Assembly (NCBI GenBank): GCA_023460795.1
Contig: JAEWPC010000042.1
Location: forward strand, 62,001-126,000
Source of the DNA: Bacillota bacterium
GTDB lineage: Bacteria; Bacillota; Bacilli; Paenibacillales; Paenibacillaceae
DNA: 64,000 nt
Direction of reading: 5' to 3'
Numbering within the stretch: position 1 is the stretch's first letter; each line of letters begins with the position of its first letter. Positions 43,388 to 52,515 of this stretch are shown here, piece after piece. The notes beneath the pieces were generated by a model. It saw only the letters and a program-made list of their open reading frames with translations. It searched no databases and was not told the origin of the DNA. Position numbers and translations under genes: made by a program.

Positions 43388-43947
43388 TCGTGCTCGTGAC
43401 GGGCGGAGCCAAGAGCGGCAAGAGCAGCTTCGCCGAGCGGTATGTCATGCATGCGGCCGAGGGCGCCGTCTATATCGCGACGGCGCAAATCTATGAGGAA
43501 GAGATGCGCGCGAGATACGAGCGTCATCGTGAACGACGGAATCGCTCGGGCTACGCTTGGGAGACGATCGAGGAGCCTTACGAGCTAGCGGCGACGCTGC
43601 AAGAAATCCCGGGCGAGCGGACGATTCTAGTCGATTGCCTGACCTTATGGGCTTCGAATTGGCTGTTGAAGTACGAGAATGAACCGGATTGGGAGAATCG
43701 CGTCCAGGATAGAATCGAAGAGCTTGCGGCGGCGCTGACGGCGCGGCAAGGCACGACGGTGCTCGTCACGAACGAGGTCGGGAGCGGGATCGTTCCCGAA
43801 TATCCGCTGGGGCGTTATTATCGCGATGCGGCGGGCGGCATGAATCAGAGGCTCGCTTCCATCAGCGATCAAGTATTCCTCGTAACGGTCGGCATACCGG
43901 TCGAGTTGACCCGCTTAGCTTACCGATTCGGCGGCGGGATGCGATGA
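43384..43947 (+). CDS. cobU: Bifunctional adenosylcobinamide kinase/guanylyltransferase
   Basis: 187 residues. P-loop VTGGAKSGKSSFAE at the N-terminus, VYIATAQIYEEEM, and TNEVGSGIVPEYPLGRYYRD, as in CobU/CobP. It phosphorylates adenosylcobinamide and attaches GMP. The start overlaps the cobT stop by four bases. Confidence 0.94.
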   Translation: MIVLVTGGAKSGKSSFAERYVMHAAEGAVYIATAQIYEEEMRARYERHRERRNRSGYAWETIEEPYELAATLQEIPGERTILVDCLTLWASNWLLKYENEPDWENRVQDRIEELAAALTARQGTTVLVTNEVGSGIVPEYPLGRYYRDAAGGMNQRLASISDQVFLVTVGIPVELTRLAYRFGGGMR

Positions 43948-44912
43948 TCTTCTATTCTCTGCAAGAGACGCTGATCATACTGCTCGCCGCCATCATCATC
44001 GACTGGCTCGTCGGCGATCCGAAGCGGCTCCCGCATCCGGTCGTTGCGATCGGTCGGCTAATCGCCTATATGGAGCAAAGACTGCTCCCGCGCGAAGCGA
44101 AGCGGCTCAACGGAGCGCTTATGACGATCACGGTGATAGCCGCGAGCTTCTTCTCGATATGGGGAGCGACCGCGCTTGCCGCATGGATTCATCCTTGGCT
44201 CGGCTATGCGGCGCAGACGTGGTTCATCTCGACGACGATCGCGATCCGAGGGCTGAAGGACGCGGCGATGCTCGTCTACGACCGGTTGATGCAGGGAGAT
44301 CTGCCCGGCGCTAGGCAATACACGGGGTACATCGTCGGAAGAGATACGCGCGAGCTGGACGAGCCCGAGCTGTCGCGCGCGACGGTCGAGACCGTCGCGG
44401 AGAATATCGTAGACGCGGTCCTATCGCCTCTCTTCTTCGCGGCGTTAGGCGCGGCGCCGCTCGCGATGCTGTACCGGGCTGCGAACACGCTCGATTCCAT
44501 GGTCGGCTACCGCAACGACCGGTATTTACGGTTCGGCTGGGCATCGGCCCGTCTGGACGACGTATTGAACTGGATCCCGGCGAGGCTGACGGGAGCGCTG
44601 CTCGTCATCGTATCCGCCTTGTACCGTCCGGCATCGCCGGCGCGAGCCTTCAAGGCGATCGTTGCCTTCGCCCGATTGCATCCGAGCCCGAACAGCGGCA
44701 TACCCGAATCGGCTGTCGCGGGAGCGCTCGGCATCCAATTGGGAGGATCGAACCGGTACGGCAATGTCGTCAGTGAGCGGGCGAAGCTGGGCTGGGCGAC
44801 GCGCTCGCTCGGCAGACAAGATATTATCCATGCCGTGCGGTTACTGTACGGCGCGAGCATACTGGTTGCGGGAGGATTATCGTTATGCGCGGTTTGCGTC
44901 TATTTCTATTAA
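43944..44912 (+). CDS. cbiB: Adenosylcobinamide-phosphate synthase
   Basis: 322-residue membrane protein. Blocks: IIIDWLVGDPKRLPHPVVAIG near the N-terminus, GRDTRELDEPELSRATVETV, AENIVDAVLSPLFF and HPSPNSGIPESAVAGALG. It joins aminopropanol phosphate (from CobD) to adenosylcobyric acid. It overlaps cobU and cobS. Confidence 0.94.
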   Translation: MIFYSLQETLIILLAAIIIDWLVGDPKRLPHPVVAIGRLIAYMEQRLLPREAKRLNGALMTITVIAASFFSIWGATALAAWIHPWLGYAAQTWFISTTIAIRGLKDAAMLVYDRLMQGDLPGARQYTGYIVGRDTRELDEPELSRATVETVAENIVDAVLSPLFFAALGAAPLAMLYRAANTLDSMVGYRNDRYLRFGWASARLDDVLNWIPARLTGALLVIVSALYRPASPARAFKAIVAFARLHPSPNSGIPESAVAGALGIQLGGSNRYGNVVSERAKLGWATRSLGRQDIIHAVRLLYGASILVAGGLSLCAVCVYFY

Positions 44913-45706
44913 ACGGACTGGAGGCCGCAGTCGCCGCTATGCAATTCCTGACGCGCATACCGATACCGGTGTCTCTCTCTTACGACGAACGGCTTAATCG
45001 CCGCAGCGTCGCGTGCTATCCGCTTGTCGGGGCGGCGATCGGTCTCATCGTGGCGCTTACGGGCTTGCTGATCGCGCCTGCGTTGCCTCCCACGGTCGCA
45101 GCCATCATTCTGGTCGCGTTATGGACGATGCTATCCGGCGGTCTTCATCTGGACGGCTTGATGGACACGGCGGACGGGCTGTTAAGCCATCGTTCCCCGG
45201 AGCGGATGCTGGAGATTATGAAGGACAGCCGAGTAGGCGCGATGGGAGTCATGGTGTGCATATTCGCCGTCGGGTTGAAGGTTGCTCTTCTCGCATCGTT
45301 AATCGAGGTGTGGCGAATGGAGTGGCTTCCGCTCGTGATACTCGTGCCGGTATGGAGTCGCGCCTTCCTCGGGACCGCGATCGCCTGCTGGCCGTACGCT
45401 CGGCAGGGCCAGGGGCTAGGGGCGCTGTTTCGCACCGTCGGCATCAGGCATGCGATCGCCTCAGGGATCGGTGCGCTTATCGTGTCAGTGCTGACACTTA
45501 CGGCCGTACCTGAATGGAATGCCCTAGACGTCGGATGGTTTCTTATAACGATGGTGCTTGTTACGTATGGCGTCGGGACGTTGTTGTCCGTCGCCGTACA
45601 TCGGAAGTTAGGCGGATTGACCGGCGACGTGTACGGCGCGCTTAACGAGTGCATCGAGATCGGTCTCTTGATCGGCTTGGTTAGTTACGCATGGCATGTA
45701 GCATAG
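44885..45706 (+). CDS. cobS: Adenosylcobinamide-GDP ribazoletransferase (cobalamin synthase)
   Basis: 273-residue polytopic membrane protein that joins adenosylcobinamide-GDP and alpha-ribazole phosphate. Blocks: AMQFLTRIPIPV, ACYPLVGAAIGL, SGGLHLDGLMDTADGLLS and MKDSRVGAMGVM. The start 28 bases inside cbiB has a good RBS (GGGAGGATT). Confidence 0.95.
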   Translation: MRGLRLFLLNGLEAAVAAMQFLTRIPIPVSLSYDERLNRRSVACYPLVGAAIGLIVALTGLLIAPALPPTVAAIILVALWTMLSGGLHLDGLMDTADGLLSHRSPERMLEIMKDSRVGAMGVMVCIFAVGLKVALLASLIEVWRMEWLPLVILVPVWSRAFLGTAIACWPYARQGQGLGALFRTVGIRHAIASGIGALIVSVLTLTAVPEWNALDVGWFLITMVLVTYGVGTLLSVAVHRKLGGLTGDVYGALNECIEIGLLIGLVSYAWHVA

Positions 45707-45718
45707 GAGGGCTTGCGA

Positions 45719-46783
45719 TTGGAATTGGAACGATACGGTCACGGCGGAGATTTAACGACGGCGACGGAAGCCTTCGGCAGCCGGGAGGAAGGCTGGCTGG
45801 ACTACAGCTCGAACATGAATCCCTTCGGTCCGCCGGAGGTCGTCGGCGAGCTGATGCGCGAGCGCTGGCGCGACGTTGCGCGCTACCCGGACCCCGTCGT
45901 GCGCCAATTGACAAGGAAGCTGTCGCAAGTCTACGGGGTTCCGCCGGAAAGCATCCTTGTCGGGAACGGGGCGGCAGAACTGATCGATCTCGTCGTCCGA
46001 GTGTTACGACCGGCGGAGACAATCCTCGCCCGCCCCTCCTTCACGGAGTACGAAGATGCGGTACGGAAGGCGGGAGGCAGGACGGTCTCGGAGCAACTCC
46101 TGCGCGAACGCGCATTCGAGCTATCGATCTCTCAAGAGGTCGGCGAGCGAACGGTGTTCCTCGGCCATCCGAACAACCCGACCGGACGCATCGTCCCGTC
46201 CCGCGTGCTAGACGCGCTGCGGCTGTCGGGAACGCGGATGGTGCTGGACGAAGCGTTCCTTGATTTTCTCCCCGACGAGGAGGGAATCACCTATATTCGC
46301 CATGCGGCGGAGTCCCCGCGTATTCAAGTCATTCGTTCGATGACGAAATTTTACGCCATCCCGGGCATTCGGCTCGGTTTCCTCGTTGCGCATCCGGATG
46401 TCGTCCGCCGGCTTAAGGAGGTGCAGACGCACTGGAGCGTCAACTTCCTCGCGCAGCTGATCGGCGAAGCTGTCTTGGACGAGCATTCGTACGCCGCCCG
46501 GTCGAGGGCATGGCTGCAGGAGGAACGTCCATGGTTGATGCGCGAGCTGAGCGGACTCGGGCTGACCGTATTCCCGAGCGATACGAATTTCCTGCTCGTC
46601 TCGTTGCCCGAGGAGAGCGGGCTGGACGCCAGGGAGCTGCAACGGGGAATGGCCCGCCAAGGCATTCTCATTCGGGATGCCTCGTTATTCGAGGGGCTGG
46701 ACGATTCCTACTTCCGGCTTGCCATCAGGCTGAGAAGAGATAACCTGCGCCTGCTTCGCGCGCTGAAGGAGATCTTGCTATGA
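45719..46783 (+). CDS. cobD: L-threonine-O-3-phosphate decarboxylase (CobD, PLP)
   Basis: About 354 residues, fold type I, histidinol-phosphate-aminotransferase-like. RYGHGGDLTTATEAFG at the N-terminus and LDYSSNMNPFGPP are CobD-like; the PLP lysine is in SMTKFYAIPGIRLGF (about K210). It makes aminopropanol phosphate for CbiB. TTG 45719 has AGGAGGG at proper spacing; TTG 45713 is too close. It lies directly before cobQ. Confidence 0.9.
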   Translation: MELERYGHGGDLTTATEAFGSREEGWLDYSSNMNPFGPPEVVGELMRERWRDVARYPDPVVRQLTRKLSQVYGVPPESILVGNGAAELIDLVVRVLRPAETILARPSFTEYEDAVRKAGGRTVSEQLLRERAFELSISQEVGERTVFLGHPNNPTGRIVPSRVLDALRLSGTRMVLDEAFLDFLPDEEGITYIRHAAESPRIQVIRSMTKFYAIPGIRLGFLVAHPDVVRRLKEVQTHWSVNFLAQLIGEAVLDEHSYAARSRAWLQEERPWLMRELSGLGLTVFPSDTNFLLVSLPEESGLDARELQRGMARQGILIRDASLFEGLDDSYFRLAIRLRRDNLRLLRALKEILL

Positions 46784-48357
46784 CCGATAAGAACAATCGG
46801 AGAGCGGCAGCGACGCTGATGCTTCAAGGCACGGCGTCCGACGTCGGCAAGAGCCTGCTAGTGACGGCGATATGCCGAATTCTTAAGCAAGACGGCATCA
46901 AGGTTGCGCCGTTCAAGTCGCAGAATATGTCGCTTAACTCCTACGTTACTCCGGACGGCAAGGAGATCGGGCGGGCCCAAGGCATGCAGGCGGACGCTTG
47001 CGGCATCGCGGCGACGACGGACATGAATCCGATCCTCCTGAAGCCTAAGCAAGACATGGCCGCCCAAGTCGTCGTGCATGGCAAGCCGTTAGCGGATATG
47101 AACGCAAGAGATTACCGCGAGCGATATTTGCCTGAGGCAGAGCGGATCGTTAAGGAGGCGCTTGCCCGTCTTCGCGAAGAGTACGAAGCGGTCGTTCTGG
47201 AAGGAGCGGGCAGTCCGGCGGAGGTGAACCTGAAGGATCGGGATATCGTCAATATGCGCCTGGCCGGGTGGGCCGATGCCCCCGTGCTGCTTGTCGCAGA
47301 CATCGACCGGGGCGGCGTATTCGCGTCCGTCGTGGGGACGATGGACATCCTGGAGCCGGAAGAACGAGACCGCGTGCACGGGGTGATCATCAACAAGTTC
47401 CGCGGCGACGTCTCTCTCCTCGCGCCGGGCTTGGAATGGCTTGAGCGCAGGATCGGCAAGCCGGTGCTCGGCGTCGTCCCGTACTTGGACGACTTGCAAC
47501 TGGAAGACGAGGACGGCGCATCGCTCGACTCGAAGGGGTATCGCGGGCGAACGGCGACCGCTAACGAGATTGATATCGCCATCGTTCGCCTGCCCCGCCT
47601 ATCCAACTTTACGGATTTCGATCCGCTGCTGCAGGAGCCCGGCGTCAACATCCGGTACGTGCAGAGCGCCCGCGAATGGGGCGAACCGGACGTCGTGATC
47701 GTCCCGGGCAGCAAGAATACGACGGAGGATCTGTTGTTCCTCCGGAATACGGGGCTCGAAGCTCTTCTGCTTCGCCACATCGAAGAAGGCGGGAGAGCGA
47801 CGGGCATCTGCGCCGGGTATCAGATGATGGGAAGGAGGCTGCTTGATCCGGACCTCGTCGAATCGGATTGGCCGGAGCTGGCAGGGTTGAATCTGTTCCC
47901 GATGGTAACGACGTACGCGACGGACAAGAAGACGGAGCGCGTAATCGGGAGCGTCGCCGCGGGCTTCGGTACGGTAAGCCCCGGCACCGTCATAGAGGGC
48001 TACGAGATTCATATGGGCAGAACGGAGTTTATCGAGCCTGTCGTTCAGCCCTTCCTTATCAAGCCAAGCAGACTAGCCGAACACCACGATGATCCACCCC
48101 CGTACCATCCGGACGGCGCGATATCCGAGGACGGACGGATATGGGGCACGTACGTTCACGGCATTTTCCATAACGATGCATTCAGGCACGATTGGTTGAA
48201 CGAGATTCGCAGAGACAAGGGACTGGCGCCGTCCGACCGGGTTACGTCATTCGGAAGGCTGCGCGAGCTATCGTTCGATCGTCTGGCGGAACATGTCCGT
48301 CGGCATGTGGATATGAAAGCCATCTATGAAATCATGTTCGGAGGAGAACGCGAATGA
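46780..48357 (+). CDS. cobQ: Cobyric acid synthase
   Basis: 525 residues. The N-terminal ATP-dependent domain reads MLQGTASDVGKSLLVTAICR and FKSQNMSLNSYVT; the C-terminal glutamine amidotransferase domain has TGICAGYQMMG with Cys at about 344 and HGIFHND near the end. It amidates four side chains of adenosylcobyrinic acid a,c-diamide. It overlaps cobD and cobO by four bases each. Confidence 0.95.
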   Translation: MTDKNNRRAAATLMLQGTASDVGKSLLVTAICRILKQDGIKVAPFKSQNMSLNSYVTPDGKEIGRAQGMQADACGIAATTDMNPILLKPKQDMAAQVVVHGKPLADMNARDYRERYLPEAERIVKEALARLREEYEAVVLEGAGSPAEVNLKDRDIVNMRLAGWADAPVLLVADIDRGGVFASVVGTMDILEPEERDRVHGVIINKFRGDVSLLAPGLEWLERRIGKPVLGVVPYLDDLQLEDEDGASLDSKGYRGRTATANEIDIAIVRLPRLSNFTDFDPLLQEPGVNIRYVQSAREWGEPDVVIVPGSKNTTEDLLFLRNTGLEALLLRHIEEGGRATGICAGYQMMGRRLLDPDLVESDWPELAGLNLFPMVTTYATDKKTERVIGSVAAGFGTVSPGTVIEGYEIHMGRTEFIEPVVQPFLIKPSRLAEHHDDPPPYHPDGAISEDGRIWGTYVHGIFHNDAFRHDWLNEIRRDKGLAPSDRVTSFGRLRELSFDRLAEHVRRHVDMKAIYEIMFGGERE

Positions 48358-48920
48358 GCGATAATAGACCAACTGGCAAACCAAGCAAGGAACGGGGCCT
48401 TACGCTCGTGTACACGGGAGACGGCAAAGGGAAGACGACGGCAGCGATCGGACTAACGGTACGGGCCGCCGGCAGAGGGTTAAACCCGATAATCATCCAA
48501 TTCATTAAATCCCCGGAGCGCTCGTACGGAGAGAAGCTTGTGCTGGACAAGCTCGGCATTCCCTTCCATTCGATGGGCGTCGGATTTACTTGGCTGAAGA
48601 CGCCGGAAGAGCATCGCGAGGCGCTTGCTAGAGCGTGGGCGTTCGCCAAGGAGCGGATGATGTCGGGAGAGCACCGTCTTGTCGTATTGGACGAGATCAA
48701 CAACGCGCTGTCGATCGGTTCTTTCCCCATCGACGACGTGCTTCCGCTAGAGGACGTGCTGGAGACGATCCGGAACCGCCCGCAAGGCCAGCATCTCGTG
48801 CTGACCGGACGAGGCGCGTTGTCGTCCGTATTGGAAATCGCGGACTTGGTGACGGAGATGAAACCGGTGAAGCATTATTACGAGGAGGGCGTACCCGCCG
48901 TGCTCGGAGTCGAATTCTAA
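48354..48920 (+). CDS. cobO: Cob(I)yrinic acid a,c-diamide adenosyltransferase (CobO/BtuR type)
   Basis: 188 residues, P-loop LVYTGDGKGKTTAAIGL, IIQFIKSPERSYGE, VVLDEINNAL and LVLTGRGA. It adds the adenosyl group to cob(I)alamin or corrinoid intermediates. It is the last gene of the operon; no clear terminator follows, only a cre-like palindrome. The operon lacks the corrin-ring genes, so it serves salvage of imported corrinoids or completes a pathway encoded elsewhere. Confidence 0.94.
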   Translation: MSDNRPTGKPSKERGLTLVYTGDGKGKTTAAIGLTVRAAGRGLNPIIIQFIKSPERSYGEKLVLDKLGIPFHSMGVGFTWLKTPEEHREALARAWAFAKERMMSGEHRLVVLDEINNALSIGSFPIDDVLPLEDVLETIRNRPQGQHLVLTGRGALSSVLEIADLVTEMKPVKHYYEEGVPAVLGVEF

Positions 48921-48925
48921 AAGAT

Positions 48926-48939
48926 AGAAAACGTTTTAT
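48926..48939. promoter_or_regulatory. cre-like palindrome after cobO
   Basis: AGAAAACGTTTTAT matches 11 of 14 positions of TGAAAACGTTTTCA. It lies in the 237-base gap before the GH11 xylanase gene. Confidence 0.4.
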
Positions 48940-49002
48940 CCCTAATTTTACCTAAAAAACATATATTATGTCGGGGTTTAACCTTTAATTTGTGGAGTGT
49001 AA

Positions 49003-49025
49003 TGTATGCGCTTTCCTTCTATAAT
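49003..49025 (+). promoter_or_regulatory. Promoter region of GH11 xylanase with cre-like site
   Basis: TGTATGCGCTTTCC (49003-49016) matches 11 of 14 positions of the CcpA consensus and ends just before a TATAAT box (49020-49025). No good -35 box is seen. Catabolite repression is likely, as at the GH10 gene. Confidence 0.55.
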
Positions 49026-49157
49026 TTGGCTTAAAAGGAGGTGAGAGAGGGGCGAATGCCGACAAATCAGACACAGGACAAGTTATGTACTGCAGCAAGT
49101 GTCGACAGACGTTAGTACGTAAGCAAGTCGTGTCAAAACCCAATTTAGAGGAGGAAG

Positions 49158-49796
49158 ATGATGATGAAGTTCGGAAAGAAAGCACTATCGGTCGTATTGG
49201 CGGCCACGATGGGTCTCAGCTTATTCGCGGCTACCTCGAGCGCGGCCACGGACTACTGGCAGAACTGGACGGACGGCGGCGGCACGGTTAATGCGGTCAA
49301 CGGCTCCGGAGGCAATTACAGCGTGAACTGGTACAATACGGGCAACTTCGTCGTCGGTAAAGGCTGGAATACCGGATCGCGGTACAGAACGATTAACTAT
49401 AATGCCGGCGTCTGGGCGCCGTCAGGCAACGGCTATCTGACTCTCTACGGATGGACGAGAAACGCGCTTATCGAATATTACGTCGTCGACAGCTGGGGCA
49501 CGTACAGACCGACCGGAACTTATAAAGGCAACGTGTACAGCGATGGCGGCACGTACGACATCTATCAAACGACGCGTTATAACGCGCCATCCATCGACGG
49601 TACGAGAACGTTCCAGCAGTACTGGAGCGTCAGACAGTCGAAGAGACCGACGGGCAGCAACGTCTCGATCACCTTCAACAACCACGTCAGCGCGTGGGCA
49701 AGCAAAGGCATGAACTTGGGTTCCAGCTGGTCCTACCAAGTGCTGGCTACCGAGGGCTACCAAAGCAGCGGAAGCTCCAACGTAACGGTGTGGTAA
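49158..49796 (+). CDS. xynA: Secreted endo-1,4-beta-xylanase, GH11
   Basis: 212 residues: a signal peptide ending near TSSAATD and a compact single-domain GH11 fold (TDYWQNWTDGGGTVNAVNG start). The two catalytic glutamates are in ALIEYYVVDSWG (E106) and LATEGYQSSG (E199). It releases xylooligosaccharides from xylan outside the cell. Three consecutive ATG codons follow GAGGAGGAAG; the first is used. It complements the wall-bound GH10 enzyme on the other side of the B12 operon. Confidence 0.96.
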   Translation: MMMKFGKKALSVVLAATMGLSLFAATSSAATDYWQNWTDGGGTVNAVNGSGGNYSVNWYNTGNFVVGKGWNTGSRYRTINYNAGVWAPSGNGYLTLYGWTRNALIEYYVVDSWGTYRPTGTYKGNVYSDGGTYDIYQTTRYNAPSIDGTRTFQQYWSVRQSKRPTGSNVSITFNNHVSAWASKGMNLGSSWSYQVLATEGYQSSGSSNVTVW

Positions 49797-49816
49797 TCGA
49801 ATAGCCACTGAACAGG

Positions 49817-49851
49817 GTAAGGTCGCCGGTCGCAAGATCGGGCGGCCTTAC
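49817..49851 (+). terminator. Rho-independent terminator of GH11 gene
   Basis: GTAAGG-T-CGCC ... GGCG-G-CCTTAC. Confidence 0.75.
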
Positions 49852-49874
49852 TCTTACACAAAGGAGATTTATCC

Positions 49875-50729
49875 ATGAGAAAGCTGCCGATTTTCCTACT
49901 GCTTTCCGTTATGTTCGCAGTCAGCGCTTGTTCTCAGGACAAGTCCGACAAGAACGGATCGACGGCCGAATGGAACGATAACTTTATACTCGTCAAAGGA
50001 GGGACATTCGCGAACAAGAAGTCCAACTATTACGGGCAAAAAGTAGCTCTGAACAGCTTCTATATCAGTAAATACGAGGTCACTCAGCAAGAGTGGACGG
50101 AAATCATGGGCAACAACCCGTCCAAGTTCAAAGGCGACAATCTGCCGGTCGAGACGGTCAGTTGGTATGACGCCATAGAGTATTGCAACAAGCGGAGTAT
50201 TCAAGAGGGCATGAAGCCCGTGTACAACATAGACAAGAATAAGCCAGACCCGACCAATAAGAGCGAATACGATAACTTAAAATGGACGGTTACGATCAAC
50301 GAAGGCGCCGACGGTTATCGCTTGCCGACCGAGGCGGAATGGCAATACGCGGCGGGCGGCGGTCAGCAAAGCAAGAGCTATGAGTACAGCGGCAGCAACG
50401 ATCCCGGCGAGGTAGCTTGGTACTGGAAGAACGCCGGAGATCAACTTCTATCGGGCGACTGGAACTGGCCTCTGGTAGAGAACAACCATAACCAATCCAA
50501 ACCGATTGGCACCAAGAAACCGAACGAGCTGGGCCTCTACGATATGTCGGGCAACGTAAGGGAATGGTGCTGGAACGGCTATGGGGAGACGGAAGAAGCG
50601 AGCACCTCTAACCGGGTCGTGAAAGGCGGAGGATGGATGGGCGAAGTAAGCGACTTGACGTACGTGAGCAGCTTCGAGGCGAACGGCATCGGACCGGATC
50701 AAGGCTTGCGCCTCGTTCGCGATAAGTAA
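49875..50729 (+). CDS. SUMF1-domain lipoprotein
   Basis: 284 residues. The lipoprotein signal ends FAVSACSQ; the FGE-sulfatase domain follows (YISKYEVTQQEWTEIMGNNP; GYRLPTEAEWQYAAGGG; LGLYDMSGNVREWCW; VVKGGGWMGE). It is anchored outside the membrane, unlike the cytoplasmic SUMF1 protein at 10697-11431. No sulfatase gene is nearby; the role is unknown. Confidence 0.88.
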   Translation: MRKLPIFLLLSVMFAVSACSQDKSDKNGSTAEWNDNFILVKGGTFANKKSNYYGQKVALNSFYISKYEVTQQEWTEIMGNNPSKFKGDNLPVETVSWYDAIEYCNKRSIQEGMKPVYNIDKNKPDPTNKSEYDNLKWTVTINEGADGYRLPTEAEWQYAAGGGQQSKSYEYSGSNDPGEVAWYWKNAGDQLLSGDWNWPLVENNHNQSKPIGTKKPNELGLYDMSGNVREWCWNGYGETEEASTSNRVVKGGGWMGEVSDLTYVSSFEANGIGPDQGLRLVRDK

Positions 50730-50738
50730 GCGCGCAAG

Positions 50739-50763
50739 AGAGCGAGGGGATGCCCCTCGCTCT
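50739..50763. terminator. Bidirectional terminator
   Basis: AGAGCGAGGGG-ATG-CCCCTCGCTCT, between two convergent genes. Confidence 0.9.
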
Positions 50764-50769
50764 TGGCGT

Positions 50770-51594
50770 TTACGCCTTAACGGATCTTCTGGCCACATAG
50801 CAGAGCACGATAACGACGCAACAGCATGCGAAGTAAATCAGAGCGTACAAAGGCATCTTGATATAGACATGAAGAATATCGAATCGAACCAGCACGTATT
50901 GAGTGACGACAATGATCGCAGCCGCTGGTATGAGCCATTTCCAATTGCGAAGCCAGAATATCGCAGCTGTAATCATTAATGCCTTGGCGGAACCGTAAAG
51001 GGCGGAGAAGAAAATGTCGTCTCGGTAGGTATCCTTGAAAATGCCCGGTTCGAACAACCGTGAGCCGCTTAAGGTGAAGGCGAACATGAAGGTTAACACA
51101 AGCGTCATCGTATATATATAGAAGGTGACCGCCCGGATCGGCCGGCTGCCGTCAAGAAACCTGCGGACCCACCATTTGGTTAACGAGAAGTAGAACAGCA
51201 TGGATACGACCGTGTAGGGGACTCTCCACCAATGATGGGCATACACGCCTAATTGCAGGAAAAGAAATTCGACTCCTCCGTACAACAGCGCGAAGATCGC
51301 AATCCAACGGAATCGCAGTTGATAGACGGAGATCAGGGTTGCGACCGTCGGCACGCTGAACGTATTCGATACGGAAGCGCCGATCATGTTATCCAAGTAA
51401 TGAATGGAAGTGATCTGCGGATCATACTCATAGGCCGAGAATAGGATGACAATGATAATCTCGAATACGTAGATCATTCCGGCGAAGGAAACGTAGATGA
51501 GGAATGTGCGAAATTGCTTCGTATGGATGAAAATCCCGATGAGTACGGCTACCGACATGACCATTAACGCTAAGTAAGGGACATAATTAGGCAT
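50770..51594 (-). CDS. CBO0543-family polytopic membrane protein
   Basis: About 274 residues, around eight hydrophobic helices, with YAHHWWRVP at the same place as YHHHWWRTW in the paralogue at 8376-9242. ATG 51594 lies at proper distance from GGGAGGT on the minus strand; the ATG at 51600 is too close. Function unknown. Confidence 0.78.
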   Translation of the reverse strand: MPNYVPYLALMVMSVAVLIGIFIHTKQFRTFLIYVSFAGMIYVFEIIIVILFSAYEYDPQITSIHYLDNMIGASVSNTFSVPTVATLISVYQLRFRWIAIFALLYGGVEFLFLQLGVYAHHWWRVPYTVVSMLFYFSLTKWWVRRFLDGSRPIRAVTFYIYTMTLVLTFMFAFTLSGSRLFEPGIFKDTYRDDIFFSALYGSAKALMITAAIFWLRNWKWLIPAAAIIVVTQYVLVRFDILHVYIKMPLYALIYFACCCVVIVLCYVARRSVKA

Positions 51595-51719
51595 GCGCAT
51601 ACCTCCCAACCCTTACCATCTCCAACGGCAGAATATCGTATACCCCGAAGCCGCTGCATTCGCCACGCGAGCCAAGCCTATGATACACTTCCTATAAAGT
51701 CACATAGGAGGCGATAACC

Positions 51720-52424
51720 ATGGATGCGGATACGGTCATGCAGGAGTTAGAGGCTCTCGGTAAAGAACGGCTGAAGAAAATGTACCTATCCAATGGAGCG
51801 CATGAGCCGTTATTCGGCGTGGCGACGGGCGAGATGAAGCCGATTGCGAAGCGAATCAAACACGATCAAGCTTTGGCGGAACAGCTGTACGCGACGGGGA
51901 ACTACGACGCGATGTACTTCGCCGGAATCATTGCGGATCCGAAAGCGATGACCGTAGCGGACTTCGAGCGTTGGATCGATGCGGCTTACTTCTATATGAT
52001 CTCCGATTTCGTCGTCGCGGTGACGCTGTCGGAGACGGACATCGCGCAGGAAGTGGCCGATAAGTGGATCGCCAGCGGCGAAGAGCTGAAGATGTCTGCG
52101 GGGTGGAGCTGCTACTGCTGGCTGCTCGGCCGGCTGCCGGACAGCAAGTTCTCCGAGAGCAAGCTTGCCGGCATGCTGGATCAGGTTCAGCGCACGATCC
52201 ACGATGCTCCCGAACGCGCGAAATATTCGATGAACAATTTCGTCTACACCGTTGCGGTCTCTTACGTCTCGCTCCATGACAAGGCAGTCGAGGTCGCGCG
52301 GGCGGTCGGACCGGTGGAAGTAGGCCAGGGCAAGAAGAGCAAGCTCATTAACGCGCTCGTCAATATCGACAAAGCGATGGACAGAGGGCAGCTCGGGTTC
52401 AAGCGCAAGTACGTCAGGTGTTAA
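51720..52424 (+). CDS. DNA alkylation repair protein (AlkD-like HEAT repeats)
   Basis: 234 residues, helical, with EPLFGVATGEMKPIAKRIK near the N-terminus and repeated helix pairs (AYFYMISDFVVAVTLSET; YSMNNFVYTVAVSYV). AlkD-type proteins excise alkylated bases; this belongs to the wider DNA-alkylation-repair family whose members are not all glycosylases. RBS TAGGAGGCG. Confidence 0.85.
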   Translation: MDADTVMQELEALGKERLKKMYLSNGAHEPLFGVATGEMKPIAKRIKHDQALAEQLYATGNYDAMYFAGIIADPKAMTVADFERWIDAAYFYMISDFVVAVTLSETDIAQEVADKWIASGEELKMSAGWSCYCWLLGRLPDSKFSESKLAGMLDQVQRTIHDAPERAKYSMNNFVYTVAVSYVSLHDKAVEVARAVGPVEVGQGKKSKLINALVNIDKAMDRGQLGFKRKYVRC

Positions 52425-52515
52425 CCTTACACGATTCGCGTGTATTTTCGCCTAGACTGCTTTATGGTTAGGATTAGGGACAAAGATGAATATCGTCGCA
52501 AGGGAGATTTGGTCT

